DNA of 64,000 nt, from contig CM034547.1 of assembly GCA_020055645.1 (NCBI GenBank), positions 65,197,884 through 65,261,883 on the forward strand, given 5' to 3'. Positions 16,201 to 31,200 of this stretch are shown here, in pieces. Numbering within the stretch: the first letter of the stretch is position 1; each line of letters starts with the position of its first letter. The notes below the pieces were generated by a model, which was given only the letters and a program-made list of their open reading frames with translations, was not told the origin of the DNA and ran no database searches. The stretch is from Tomocerus qinae. Lineage: Eukaryota > Arthropoda > Collembola > Entomobryomorpha > Tomoceridae. The position numbers were made by a program, and so were the translations under genes.

Positions 16201-19200
16201 GAGGAAGATTGCATACATTCTGCACACACTTGCAGGCACACTCATTTTTCAAACAAAAGTTTCGTTTGTTCAAAAATATAATTACACAAAGATTAACATC
16301 ACAATCGCGAGTAGCGTCAATCCTTTAACTTTACTGACAAAAAGTTGAGAGAAACTGTCTCAATTTAGATTTACTGCTCTTAGTTATCCTGACCGTTACC
16401 AATTACCCCATCGCATCCCAAATTTTATCTGCTACTTAATACACATATGTAGGACTAAAGTGAAATAAATAGATTGGATAAAACTCCTCAACGAAGGAGC
16501 CTTGTTAACATTTCTAAGTTAACTTTGAAATGTTAATAATTTAATCATACTAACAAGAATGTATTTAGTAGCGAACGAAGCAAACCAAGTCATTTTTGCT
16601 CTGATAATTTTACAAATACATTCTGCAGTGCTCGTGCATACAACTGCACTAAATAGCCAAGTAGGTATACTCGTAGGACTATCCTATCTTCATAATGTCC
16701 CTAGTAGAATAAATATTTACGATTTTCTATCTGAATTAAAATTGAAGGTTTTCAGGCTATTTTGGGTTTCGTCTCTCTTATCGTTACTTGTAGGCAGAAA
16801 TGTCATTAAAACGTTTGTCCCAAGTGTGTAGTGTTTTATTGAATTAGATACTGCGAAATCGTATTAAACACGACTCTTATCGGAATAATAGAGCTACGAA
16901 CGGAATGCTAACTTTTCAGATTTCAATTTGAAAGCTGTTTTGCATTGTGACGGTGACATGGTGTAGCATTGTATGGTGATCATTAATTGTGTCTGTAGCG
17001 ACAGCATTAACAATGCCTTTAGATGCAAAGCAGCTACGTTTGGAGCTCTGTGTGGGTAATTCATAAAACAGAATAATACTATGTTCTCTAGCTGTCATGT
17101 AACGAAATCTTTTAAAGAGCAAGGAAAAACAAGACAATAAGTACATTGCCGTTCTAATGCACGTGCATATAACCAAGGAATAAATATACACAGACGGCTA
17201 TAGAGCTAAATGGTAAACTAGTCGAAAAGGTTGCAAAACATTACTATACTTACTAGACTAGATAGCTTCGTTTATCCTAATAATGATATAATGCTCTAAA
17301 ATGTAGTTAGATACGAAATATAGAGTTGTGAAAGAGTTCGCAGCTAATTTTCGCCGAGTCGTGGGGGTTGTTGTGTTACAAAGCGATACTGGTATACTCT
17401 GTAATTACTATTAAGGATAAACAGCCCTTATGAACTCATCTGATTTCGACTTTTCCACAATTAAATACATTAAATACACTTGTTTCATTTAGTTTCGACT
17501 ATTCTAGTGTTTTGTTTACTACTTGTAATCACAATTAGATGATTTCTATACATCAATGTTCGTAACTAAGTTTCACTTACGCACAACGAGTATAGAAAAT
17601 AAGAAATTGCAATTATTTAACCTTCTCTACAATTTCGTAAGACTTGTAGCAGACAGACGAACACGCATGGGATTGAAAACTCTCTTAGCACATTAAACGA
17701 ATCTCTACACGACTTAAATGTAACAATTACAGGTTATATACTAGTTGATTCATGATTCTGTACTGCGTGTATTCACAAGGATAGAGACACATGCATTTTC
17801 TGAGAAGGTATAGAGACAATAGTAACCTCCCTGAATGTGACAAGTCTATAAGACATTTAATAGTTGCAGTAGGCAAGATAGTAAAAGTAATTGCTAATTA
17901 TGTGAATTGATGAGCAAATGGTGCAATGGAAGAAATAACAGGACGAAGTAGTCAGTGTCACTATTTCCACTAATTGCAGTAGGTACAAAGTTTATTGATG
18001 CTGCATGCAATGGGAGAATGAAGAGAAAACGCCTTATATGAATTACTGTCTTTGGCTTTTGCTGTATTGTTATTTTGGGCGTCTTTTATTGTTATACGAA
18101 TGGCAAAGGATGCACACTTTCTGCCCTGTCCTCTAACAATAAACCCAAGTTAACATTATGACAGGGTTAATATTACTTGCAAACAAAAAGCCTATTGTAC
18201 GATTATTAATAGACGTAAATGCCTTAGTGTCTATACTATTTATTTCCTATTGTGTCTTTGACATAACTTATGCATTACCCATGCCCTACCATTAGAAGAC
18301 TATAATATTGTTATGACCATAATAAAACACAAATATGAAATAATTTCTCAGATGTAGAGTACACAATGGACGAAGGGATGCCTGTAATAAATGCAAGAAG
18401 TTGAATGAAGAAACACAAATTTTGTCACATGGCGTTTTCTACGCGTAGTGTAGGGGTTATTGCTAATAAATTAATTCAGGATGAAGTATGCAGTAATAGT
18501 GCAGCACTTAATGCACTCACTAACCTACTACTATTATAAACACATTAAAAATGTTGTTCATAAATGTGCATTTCGAACGGTTAAGTGATAGATGGATATT
18601 AGTGAGAACCAGAAAGCCGGGGTGGTTGGTCTGTATAATAATATCTCACAATTCATGTGATGAGATTCCTTCATTTTCATTCATTCAACTAGAGCTCATT
18701 CACTTTATTGCTACACTTGAGTGATTTTGTAACCAAAAGGAAAACCAAACCACAGGGAACAATGCACAATGGTAGCTGCGTTTTCAGTCTTATCTTATCG
18801 TTAGTTCTGACTAACTGCTTTGTGTTATATCCATTCTTCTATTAAATATTGGAGGGGTATGTCTACGCAGATTTCATGGATGAATTTATTAAATCCCTTT
18901 ATATCACAGATAAACCACATTTCATTAAGTATGCATAAATAAAATAGCACTATGGTTTGGTATTCATGACTATCGTCTGTAGGTGTGCGAGCTAAATAAC
19001 TAAAACATGTTGACACAATAAGAATTGTAAAAAGGAAATATCCAAATATGCAAATAATTTATTGACAAATAGACAGTATGGGGTGCACTTACCCACTGCG
19101 AAGATATTTATATGCGTTAAAGTAGTTAACAACAGTAAAAATATCTTTGAATTGGTACATGTGCCAGTTTATACGATCTATGCAAGTAAATCTTCGTCGA

Positions 19201-22200
19201 ATTCATTTTTGCACATCTAAATAGCTCAGACACAAAAGAGGCATAGGTACTTGCATATTTCACATCGAAATATCACAGGGTACCTTTATTTGCATAAATA
19301 TAGGCACGACAGCATCCACTAACGTGTATGCAGTCTGAATTTTGTATAGGCTATTAAGAGCTGAAAGCCAAGCAAGCCGTAATCATAGATAAGCAGATAG
19401 AATTGATTCGGATCATTAGGAGAATTTTATATGATTGCGACGTGCGTCTTTGTATTGAGTACCTAAGTGAATTTGTGTTGGGTAGATGGATTAAAATGTC
19501 CAAATGACTTGGTTTGGTTTACTTAGTTTGGGTACTATGTGTGTGTCTGTACTAGTTGTATGAGATTGACAGATTGTGTAAGTAGAGTGTGTGTGTGTCT
19601 CAAGCTTTTAATGTGCCCTCCTCAAGAAAGTAACAGTGAATGAATCTAAAGTGTTGTCAAAAGGGATGAAAGAGGAAAGGTCTCTTTTTTTCTTTGACTT
19701 CTAGGCAATACCATTAAGAAGGGATAATACTTTAGATAATAATATTGTGGGGCATCCCATATAGGTAGTCCACTTTTATTTATCGTGCCCATTCATAATG
19801 AACAAATAGGTATCTGCATAAGCACACAATGTACACACGCTGAATTGTGTACATAGGCATACACACTAATCAGATCATTATTAATGCCTATCTGTCAATA
19901 ACTATTATACACACATACCTATAGAGTACTAGTACTACTAGTAATGATTGTAGTGCATTTGGGTGTTACAATGTGTACAGAAGACTGGGTAGGTAGGCTT
20001 TTTTTGTTGTGGATGGAGTAACTTCATAAAGAAAGGAAATGACAAAAGTATTTTTATTTTATCTTTCCAACTTTGACTGTCATATTTACGAATACGTACG
20101 TCTTTAAGTGCAAGGAGAGATAAGGAGCGATACAGCTTGCAAAAATATAAAAACTGCATTATGGGAGCGAGGGAATAGTGTGTAAGCATACGTAAAGGAA
20201 GGCGAGATTAAGAATGGGTAAGACTAAAGACACATGTGAATATGTATTATTTGTTGACACATCCATGAGAAAGCTGTTGGACTGAAAACCTTATTATTCT
20301 GCGCTGTGTCCTCAAAATGTGTTCATCTATGATATTACTTATGATTTGTAGAAGGTACTTTAGTGCAAGTTGTATGAAAATGCACTATTTATTGTTCGAC
20401 TAGGCAATGTATTAGGAGTTTTGGAAAATTGCGTTGCCTCCTCCTGTTAAAAGTGTAACGGAATGTTCTGTTTTCTTGGGGTGGTTAATGTAGGTAATGT
20501 AAATAGTAATGAAATAGTCCCATGAAAACTTTTGTTTTATGTGTATTTGTAGTTTATGAGTTTGTAAAATAGAAGACATATTTACGTGGGAATATTCTTT
20601 TTCGTTTATTGCAGCATGTGAGCAGGCCAGAGTGTTCACAGAGAAAAGAGCAAGATCGTTAGAGCCAGAAGATGCTAGGGATGTCAAAATACCAAACTGC
20701 GATCCTGTTACAGGCAGATTCAGAGATATTCAAGAGGACAGTTTGGGATTTTACTGCGTGGACTCACAAGGGTTTGAACGACCAGGAACAAGAGCGTTGA
20801 CTCTGGAACTTGTCAATTGCACGAGTAATACATTTTAATTTATTGGCTCTTCTGAAAATATGTTGGGAAGTTTCAGAGAACAAACTTCTACATAAAAAAT
20901 CCATTGTGTGTTTAAAACATAGATCCTCGGCCATGCGACGGTCCAATGTGCAGAATGCTTTGTCCTCACGGCTTCGCATTGAATAAAGATGGATGTGAAG
21001 TCTGTGAGTGCAAAAATGTTTGCAAAGATGTAAAATGTCCGCACTCGACAGAATGTCACGTAGAAGAGATTGCTTGCACGACCGAGCCCTGCCCACCGAT
21101 TGCAACTTGCAAACAACCTCGTACTTTGGAGTCCATGTGCCAATTCGGAGCGCCGTTGATGATCCCGGAATCTGGAAAACCATTTCTCTGTGGTCGTAAA
21201 GAACCCTCTTGCCCTGCTGATTTCCAGTGCTCTATTAATAACGGTATGTTCATCTCTTCCATTGTTTACATTATTATGCTCATTCTCTGAGTCACTTGCA
21301 GGCCAGGAAAATTGTCTAGTTGTAAAAACACTGAAAATAATCATTTTCTCTTCGCAGACGCTGACTATGGAGTTTGTTGTGCATCCAGTCAAAATTTCGA
21401 AAAGAGTGGAACGTGTCCTATATCTGTTACCGCAGTAGGATCTAAAGAAGATGGTGATAACGATGAGTGCTTGAACTCTCACAGCTGCCGACACGACTTG
21501 GATTGCTTAGGTAAATTGAAAATTACAAGTTTGTCGATATTTACATGTACTGAAAAAATAAGATAACGCCCAACAAGTGTCATTGTCTTTGCTTTTTTAT
21601 CTTCTGTCTCGATGTATACTTGAGGCATTAAAACTTAATGAAGCGTACTACTTTGTTAAGGTTTGGAGAAATGTTGCATATCCAACTGTGGAAAACAGTG
21701 CGTAGAACCAGCAAACTCCACAAGTAAGTTTAACTACAGTACATTTACACTATACACAATTTGCACATCTTCGAGAGGAAAATATATAGGAGGGGTAGAA
21801 GAAATAAAAGATTTAAGTACATTTGATGAATCAGCACGTGCCGAAGAACAGTTGCCATTTTCTACTTGCAAATACTTAGAACCGTTGAGTTGAGGCATTT
21901 TTATTAGCATTTTTGTTTTATGGTTCATCACGTCCAGCGTCATTTCATTCATTATAATGATCTTCTCATGAGTATAATCGTATAATAGGTACAATTTAAA
22001 ATAATAGATTTGCCAAGTGTGCAACAAGACGTTTGTATACTACTTACCCATGTACCTATTCGTAGTAATAATTTGTAATTTTTATTTTTATAGTTTGTAT
22101 GCAACAGAAACACATAGCGGAACTGCTTTCGCAGAAAGAGATCGAAGGTAAAGGTTACATACCCCAGTGTGATGAGAATGGCAATTTCAGCCCAAGACAA

Positions 22201-25200
22201 TGCAGCCGGTAAATAAATAAGTTCCTTTTATATTATGCCTCATTTAACCTTTACTGGTTTACGTGCGATTGCTCAGTTACTTTTGCTATTCATGTTTAAC
22301 ATTTTTAATTAATACATTATGCCACTGTGTCATTAATGTGGCATTGTTATAAAAAATATTTTGTGCTTGTGGAGCATATTGATGATACCACACAGGTGTG
22401 TATTTAGACGTAAGTGTTAATAACTGTTGAACGATTCATTGTCGATGCGTGTAGAAACGGGATCATTTGCTGGTGTGTTACCCCGGAAGGAAGGTCATCC
22501 GGTCCTATAGGCCCTGCTGCTACAATCGACTGCTCTAATATACAAAGACAAAGAGGTAGGTAGCAATTATAAGCGAGTACGAGTAATTTCACACTATTCT
22601 TTTGATTAATTACCTGAACCATTGTGTTCAGCGAATGAACAACTATAAAAATGCATGTGTAGCAACAGTGACCCATATTTGCTAAATGAAATCATTATAG
22701 ATGGGTGACTGGGTTTATAAGAAAGAGAATTGGTTCAATGACAAAAGTGCCCAGTAGGTATATCTGTACTTGTAAACACTTATTAAGGATTTTATGATGT
22801 GTTTACTAGCGGTCTCATCCCGTGCGGATACTTGTGACAATGTCATTTGCTCGTCGACTTGCCAATTTGGATACAAGACGGACAGACAAGGCTGCTCGAC
22901 TTGTGATTGCTTTGAAAACCCCTGTGATAGCTTTTCATGCCCGAAGAACTCTGAATGTAAATTAGTGGATGAAGAAAATTGTGACAGGAGAAGATCATCT
23001 TGCGCAAAACCGATTTGTGTGTCAGACAGTTTATTTGTGAATCCATGTGCCCTTGGCACCCCGTTGACAGAAATTAGTTCTGGAAAGGTGGTAACGTGCT
23101 CAGAGAGTGCAACCACTTGTCCTGGTACCCATATTTGTGTTGTTGTCTCTGCTAATCAAGCCACAGGCGTTTGCTGTGCGAACCGTCACAAGCACATTGG
23201 TAAGAAACATTCCCTATAAGATCTATTTACATAGAAATACATGCATTCTTATCTGTGCATTCATGTAATTCTCACGGTGAAATAATTAGTTGCAATTTTT
23301 TCAAACCAATATGGGAATACACTATGTAATGTCTGGTTGTAGTAACTCTGTAAACATTCTGACAACGCTCAGAACAGAGATGCTCCTTTTGATAAGTTCG
23401 AGAAACAAGCAAAAATTTCTGTGATTTTATATGTATCTAGATTCATACACATTAACTAAGCCAGGGATGTGTCCTTTCCTTGAGAGTCCTACGGAAATTT
23501 GCAAAAACGCCAAGAATTGTCAACAAGACTCTGATTGCGAACACAATATGAAATGTTGTATGTCGTTCCCAGGTAAATAAATACAATACATTATTATGCA
23601 GTGTGCACGGTCTGTACTAAGAAAGAGCGCATCAAACTGTTAGTTTGCTAATACCAGATACAAACTGGTATGGGGTGAGTTCATAAAAAGTACTTTGAAA
23701 TACGTCCATTCATTATAAACTCGTTAATTTCCTTTGTGTGTCCTAATATTACAAAACGCTCGAGTACGTTTTCTAATCACTACTGTTTATTGTGTATGAA
23801 TGAATGGGTTTATTTGCTTTAGTACGTACTTAAATTACACCACTGGTGAGTTCAAGTCTATCTACTACTAAATGTGTAGTGTAATCCTCTATTCTGTCTT
23901 AAAACTGATTGAAATTCTTTCTATCACAGGAAACTGTACCGTTTGTGCTGATCCCCTCTTACAAGAAGACTTGGCTCAATCTAAGAAACCTCCTTCAAGT
24001 AATTATTCCATTTTTATGCTTCCATTCAATTAGAAGAACAAAACTGTAAAGAAAATTAATAGCCCAACACTTTAGAATAGAAAGACTATGCTTATGGACG
24101 CTGGATTTTTTATTTGAGACAATTTCATGAATGTTGAAATTGATGGTAACATCATTTAACTGACTTGTTCTTCTGTGCTCAACAGTGTGTGAATATTTAC
24201 GAGACGCCAAACAGAAAGTGGGTGGTCCACTCATTAACTTTAAGTTAGCTCACAATGCCCCTAAATGCAAGGATGACGGTTCATTTGAAGAATTAATCTG
24301 TGACGAAACCCATTGTATGTGTGTTGATGAGTTTGGTGGTGAAATACCCAACACAAAGTAAGTTTTCATTTCATTGATGAGATCAATATTCATGAAGTCT
24401 ATTAGTTAGATGAGTATTGTTCTGCTCTTTACACTTTATCAAAAGAATTATGATGATGTATTTAGTATGTCTATTATAACGAGTTTTTCTTCACAGAGTT
24501 GATAGACAAATTACCAATTTGACAACAGCAGAATGCATGGAAAAGAGAAATAAAAAAGATTGCTTAGGCTCTCTAATGACGTGCCGTCTAGGTAAGTATT
24601 ACATATCTTTTGAAATGAAAAAATGCGTTTCTTACTAGAAAAATAATATTTCTTTACCCATAACTGAAAGATATAATGAGGCGCACTTTCGTATAAATAG
24701 TACGAATTTTACATGATAAAGAATATCTTTATTTACAGGTTGCGATTATGGGTACGACACTGATTCTCACGGATGCGTAATCTGTGAATGTAGGAATCCA
24801 TGCGCTTCAGCCAACCTTTGTACAGAAGAAGAACAATGTAAATACACTGACTATGTTTACATATACTAACCATACCGTGCAGTGTAGATCTTTCTTTGTA
24901 GCTTCTCTTATTGTTATTAAGCACCCCTTTGTACGGCTACATTATTATTAATTTGTATTTAATAGGAATCTTATCATGAAATCTAATTTTATTGGAATTT
25001 TACAGGCGAGTTGGTTGATGTCGATTGTGAAGACGGTTACTGCTTACCTTTGCCATACTGTAAGACTTTATACTTAAAGCTAACTTCCCATTGCACTTAG
25101 TAATTACGCGATTACGTGCCATTGATTTGCTCTAATCTGATAAATAACATTAATCTTTGTAGGTATACCCAAGATCTTAAAGAAGGAAATCGTCGAGAGT

Positions 25201-28200
25201 TCTTGTCCACAAGGAACTATGTTTATGACAGACACTAATGAGACGTTGACTTGCAATCCACGCGCAAGGTGCTCATTTCATTGTTGTTTTCTTATCTTTG
25301 ATTCTATCGATGCATTGTTAAAACGTATGGAGACTAATTGGGTTTGTTTGATTAGAATGCTCCAATGCCCTGACGATTATTTTTGTCACGACCTAGACTC
25401 AGCCGATTCTGTTGGAGTTTGCTGTCCCATTTTGTCAGGTTAGTAGGCTATAGTTAACAAGTATTTAAAAAAATTATGATGAAATGTATTGCTAATTATT
25501 ATAAATCATTTTTCTATGTAGACGATACTGATACAGAACAGTCTTCAGCCACCATCACCGCCCAGAATCGTCACTCAGATGACCAAAATGACAACGCTTT
25601 AAATGAAGACGACGAAGAAGAGGATGCACAGTTGGGCCATAGTCATTCACTAGGTACGTTCAAAATTATTGCAGATACTGTATCGTCTATTTGGGTGCAT
25701 TGTATATTTATGTGTTCTTTACAACTTTAATACAGCCTGCCAACAGCAACAAAATCTCATTGAAATGAAGGCAAGAGAAAGTAGTGTTCCAGCGAAACGA
25801 TTTTTTATTCCTCAATGCAACCAAGATGGAACATTTGCACCCATTCAATGCGATCCTCTGGCCCAATTGTGTTACTGTGTAGACACATATTATGGTAATG
25901 AAATCGATGGCACTCGAGTACCAACGGGTGGACCCCTTCCTAACTGCCACAGTAAGCTATAGTTTATTGATTTAATTCCCATGTAACGGCATACCTTTAA
26001 ATTTGGTTGAGATCGTTTACGTATAGACTTGAAGCACATAAAAATCTGATTTTGTAGGACCTGTTCAATGTGAGAAGAAGGAATGCTCACTCAATTGTCA
26101 GTTCGGGTATAAAAAAGATATTTATGGGTGCCCTACCTGCGACTGCAAGCTTACTCCTTGTATCTCGGAATGTGAAAGAGGACAAGAATGCAGACTAGTT
26201 GACGATTTGCCCATGTGTCTTCCGAAGTGAGTTATTTGCCTCTAAGCTATGCATTTGATTTTCGGTGTAAAAAATGTCTCTGCTTATGTAATATTTGACT
26301 GTGTGAAATTCATAGGGTTGATAATATGTGTGCCACCGGTTTACCCCTGACTTATGCTGACAGTGGAGAACGAGTTAGTTGCTCCCCTGATAAGGCATGT
26401 CCATCTTCACATTATTGTAATTTGTCGCTGTATGGAGAACTTGGAATGTGCTGCAAAAAACCAAGTAGGAATACATTTTTTATTGTTATGCTCAACTCTC
26501 ACATATTTGTTGCTGAATTGTTTATGCACCGAGGATGTGCATAACAAATATTTCAAAAAAATTTTAAAGTGCATGTCTGTGCTGTACCATAAATGTATTG
26601 TATTCTGTGTTTCAGAGGAAATATGCTTCGAAAAAATTGAGACAGCTTTCTGCAGAGCGGAGTCTGAGGCTCACATGAAAGCTAATGACAAACAATTCTT
26701 TTTCAACTCTACTGCCAACGAATGTCAAGAGCTGCCTTTAACTCAAACCGGTTGTGTCCCAGATAGTCCTAATTTGTTTGATTCTCGCTCGGATTGCCTT
26801 TCCGTCTGTCCAGGTTAAATCAACACAAAAAATTGGGTTTTTATGCATTCATTAATGATTGAGTACGTTTATAATAACTTATGATGTAACCTTATAGCTC
26901 TTACGCATTGTGAAAAAACACGAGAGAAGAATGTAGAAATGGTAGCAAAGTACAAACACTTGACTTACATTCCAAAATGTGACCCTGAGACTGGAGATTG
27001 GATCTCAATCCAAGGATTCGATGAAATTGGTAATAGTCTTTATGATTTTCAAGTAAATATGCATAATTGAGACTGAATAAGAGTAAAAACATTTTTTGCC
27101 TTTTGATTTTCAGGAATGTATTTCTGTGTTAACAAAAAAGGAGAAATGATTAAGGGAAGTCTTACTAGCAATGGGCAGCTACCAAATTGCCAAACCAGAA
27201 GAGGACGGTTGATCCAAACCAACTCTGTTGATGATCCACCAAGTACTTTTAATTTACCATTCCGTGTCAAAATTCATACAAATAATACTGAAATATTTCC
27301 AATTTAATGTTAATATTTAAAAAATTTTACAGTTTGTGAGGGAGCTGTTATGCACAAGTGCAATTTTAATATGTGTGAGAACCGAACTTGTCTGGCCTAC
27401 CCGAAAGCAAAGTAAACGAACACTATTATAGCCCATTCTACATATACGCTACAGTAATAACAATTGAGGTCAATAAAGAGAATTGGTTCTAAATGTGTCG
27501 TTAAATATTCTAGATGCATTGTGGAACCATGCGGTGGCTGCAAATTAAGATGGATTTTGGATGAGAAGGAGGTGAACTGTGAAGATGGGCTTAGCAAGTG
27601 CCAAAAGGAAACTCAAAGAGTGATTAACTCTCCAACTTGGATCAACCATATAATTTCAACAACGACTAAAGAAGATCCATTGGGAAGTAGTGCATCTAAT
27701 TTGGAGAATTCTATTGGGGATGTTATTCTTCAGGATGAAAGTGATGAGCAAGATAGTGAAGACGGGATTGCCAAAACACACATTGCGCCAATTTATGCTG
27801 ATATAAATGGACAGCGAGTTCAAGTTGGAGTAGCTGCATCTACGAGCATTACATTTGGATTGAATCCCGCTGAAAAGAGACGACAAGGTCACAGCAGTAT
27901 TGCTGACATTCTGGCTGATATGATGAGACAGGGAAGTGATCATGTAGACCAAATGTCAGATTTTATTGACTTAATGCCAAGCAGTTCCCAGATTTACACT
28001 TCAGAAGAAATGCCCCATTTCCCTGCTCCTGGAAAATTCGAGTTTACATATCCGGAAGCCTCGTTAGTCCCTCAAGCCCGAATTCGTCGAGGTACCTATG
28101 TTTAAACAGAATGAATTCCTTTGTCATCTGTTTTAATGTTTGAGTATTCACTTAATTTTTTATTTATTTTCGCAGCTGCTGTAAAAGATAGTTCTGAGGA

Positions 28201-31200
28201 GTCAATGGAAAGGTACAATTCCCCCGGTTCAGACTTTTTGTTTTCCATTCTGCGCTCGGTAGTCAAAGGTGGACAATGTGCCATGCCTAGTCCTCCAGCA
28301 TTATTAAGACTTTTGTCTGGCGCCTGCTCGTCAACTTGTCGCACAGATGTCGATTGTCCCGGTGAATTAAAATGCTGTCTGGAACCATGCGGAGGTTTTA
28401 AATGTGTTAGCCCTATTGTTGATTTTGTATCTACTTCACATCCTCATCACGTCAGCCTTGCCAGCTATCCAACAGAAGGTGCACTTTACATTTATTATTG
28501 TTTCTACAGTACAAATAATGAACATTTACATCTAAAATTATGTAGAAAAGTGTTATTTTTACACTGTACCCCTGTTTAAAGCAGTAGCAATCCAATAATT
28601 AACTAGAATCTGATGTAAATTAAGTGTTATTCAACGCTATTACTCTTTTTAATGCAAAATAGTAATGATACATTAATGCAGAAAACAGTCTTTTGCTACC
28701 ATTGAAATTCTTATTCGGAATTCCAAAACAAGCTCATTATGCTAAAAATAAAATGTAATATTGTAGCATTTTCCATTTGAATAGTCACTGTATTTAATTT
28801 GTATTGAAATTAGCGGAAGATTACAACACACCTTTAACAATGGTCCCAACACCACCACAGTGCATGGAAAATGGAGATTATGCTCCCGTCCAAGTTCAAG
28901 GTGACATGCCATTGTCGTACTGTGTTGACGTAGATGGAAATCCACATTTGCATTCATTTACCAAAGGCATGGTTCTCTGCACTAACCATAGTGGTGAGTG
29001 ATTTATTAACATGCTAATCTGTATAATTTGTGAATTGGCAAAGAGCGTGTGCTCACACGGGCTACTATTAAATGAATTTCTACTAATGGGAAATAATTAA
29101 CAGGTATTATTGAAGAACGTCAAGGAAAAGGAATCGTCTGTCCTGTAGGCAGAGAGCCAACGGTTTGCAGTAACAATAATAATAAATGTCTTCATGCTTC
29201 CTGTCCATTGCATCCTGATGCTCTCTGTGCTATGGATGTCTGTGATGAGTGCCAACCTGCTTTCTACAAGTGAGTTCAATCCTGCTGTGATTTCATGAAA
29301 GGATTGACATTTAAATTACTCACTTGTCATTCTATCGCTTTTTCCTTTATATTTGTTTTTGCAGTGAATCTGGGGAGAAAGTCAATTGTGAAGAAGAATG
29401 TTCAGATGGGGAATGTGAGAAGCGATGTAAGTAACGCTGTTCACTGTTTTCCGTGTAAAGTATACTAGTGTCATGAAATGGCTATTTAATTACAATAACT
29501 TCACCTTGAATTGAATGATAATTTGATTTTTATTGTAAATTCCAGTGGACATTTGCAAATTACCTCCTAGATCAGGTAAGCATTATCACAGGCTACACCA
29601 CTGTCTGATCTGTTGAATCTGTATTGAGATCTGTATGGATATTTATATTTAATCATGACTTAATGTTTAGGTGTTTGCCGGGCGTCCATTGAGCGTTATT
29701 ACTTTGACAGCAATACTAATACATGTGAGCAGTTTGTATATGGAGGATGTGGAGGAAATGGAAATAATTTCGTCACCAAAGAACAATGTGAAAACAGGTT
29801 GGTTGATTGCCATACTTCCCTTAAGGAACTGTTCTTTGTAGTTTTTAGTGAATCATGAATGTTAATAGTTGCGAAAGGTTACTTATTTTAGTATATTAAT
29901 TGTTTCAGATGCCCTGATATTGTTTTATGTCCTAAAATCAACGATGGTCAACTAAAGGCTTGTAGTAGGGCGTCCGTATGTCACAATGCTACTTGCGGCT
30001 CTATGGACACTTTCCCTGATGAATACATTTGCTCTGTGGAACCCTGTTCATGCACTGCCATTTTCAAAGATTTACAAGGACAGGTTATAACCTGTGAAGC
30101 CAAAAGCACACCCGTGATTAAAACTTCAACTTTGTCATCAACCAGTAGCTTTTCAACACCTACAACTGAACAAACTTCTGAAGCATCTAGCACTGTCACC
30201 GATGAAAACGAGGACAATGAGCATGGCGAAAGTTACGGCAACAGCGTGCAAATTCTGAAGGTGAATATGGAATCCAGTCTGGAGAGCAGGTGTGTTTCCA
30301 TGAAAAATGAAGAAGCTCATAGCACTGTGTCTTGTGATGAACAAGGGCGCTTTAATCCACAGCAGTGTTCTTGGGAATCAAAGAGTCGCATTTGTTGGTA
30401 AGTTTATCCAATTAATTTAGATATAGTCATGCATGTACAATACTGGAATTGAGTATTAGTTTTGTATTTGGTTACATGTGGAGAACTAATTGGTGTTTCT
30501 GAACTTTAGGTGTGTTGATGAAGCCGGGAATCAAGTAGCTGGGACGAAAACGTTTATTCAGGGAACACGCTCATGTAGAAGAGTTCCTATAGAGAAAGTA
30601 GACATTTCTATCAATTTCCCTGTTTCCGATGAAATTAGTTCTGTACAAATGGGAGTCGAGTTCCAAGATTTGATGAAAAGTTTAGATGCTCAACTAGTTG
30701 ACAATAAAATTGAGGTCGAAGTACTACCTGCTTCAACTTCCTTGCACTTTGCACTGCAAAAGGCTGAAAATACTGTGGATGTGGCATACTGGCTTGAGCA
30801 GATGGTAAAGAAAAATTCCATAGGTGTAGTCGAAGACAAAGATTTTGTCCCTGCGGATCTGACGACTTCCCGATTCCACTACATTGTCACACCACCATCA
30901 ACTAAAATGCAATCTTCTTTTGAATCCGAAAATGAAATCATCCATGATGACGCTGTATCTGCGGAGATTCTCGGAGTAGACAAAGAATATAACACTGTCG
31001 TGGTACTACTAACAATTGTTGCAGCAATTACAGCTGTGCTTACTCTTCTCGGACTGTTTTTTGCCTTCCAGAAGAAGAAAACGACTGGGTCTTACCCAAA
31101 GAAACCTTTTGACTCTCTAGCATTTAACTCTCAACTGTACGAATACGAGAAGAAAATTCCCATTGAAAAATGTCCAACGTTTAAAGCAACACTTCCGTAT

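Noticed and set aside
20835-21494. 219-codon open frame on the minus strand
   Set aside because: It lies opposite exons d and e of the mosaic gene, whose frame, domains and splice phases are well supported. Its own translation shows no domain. It is a shadow.
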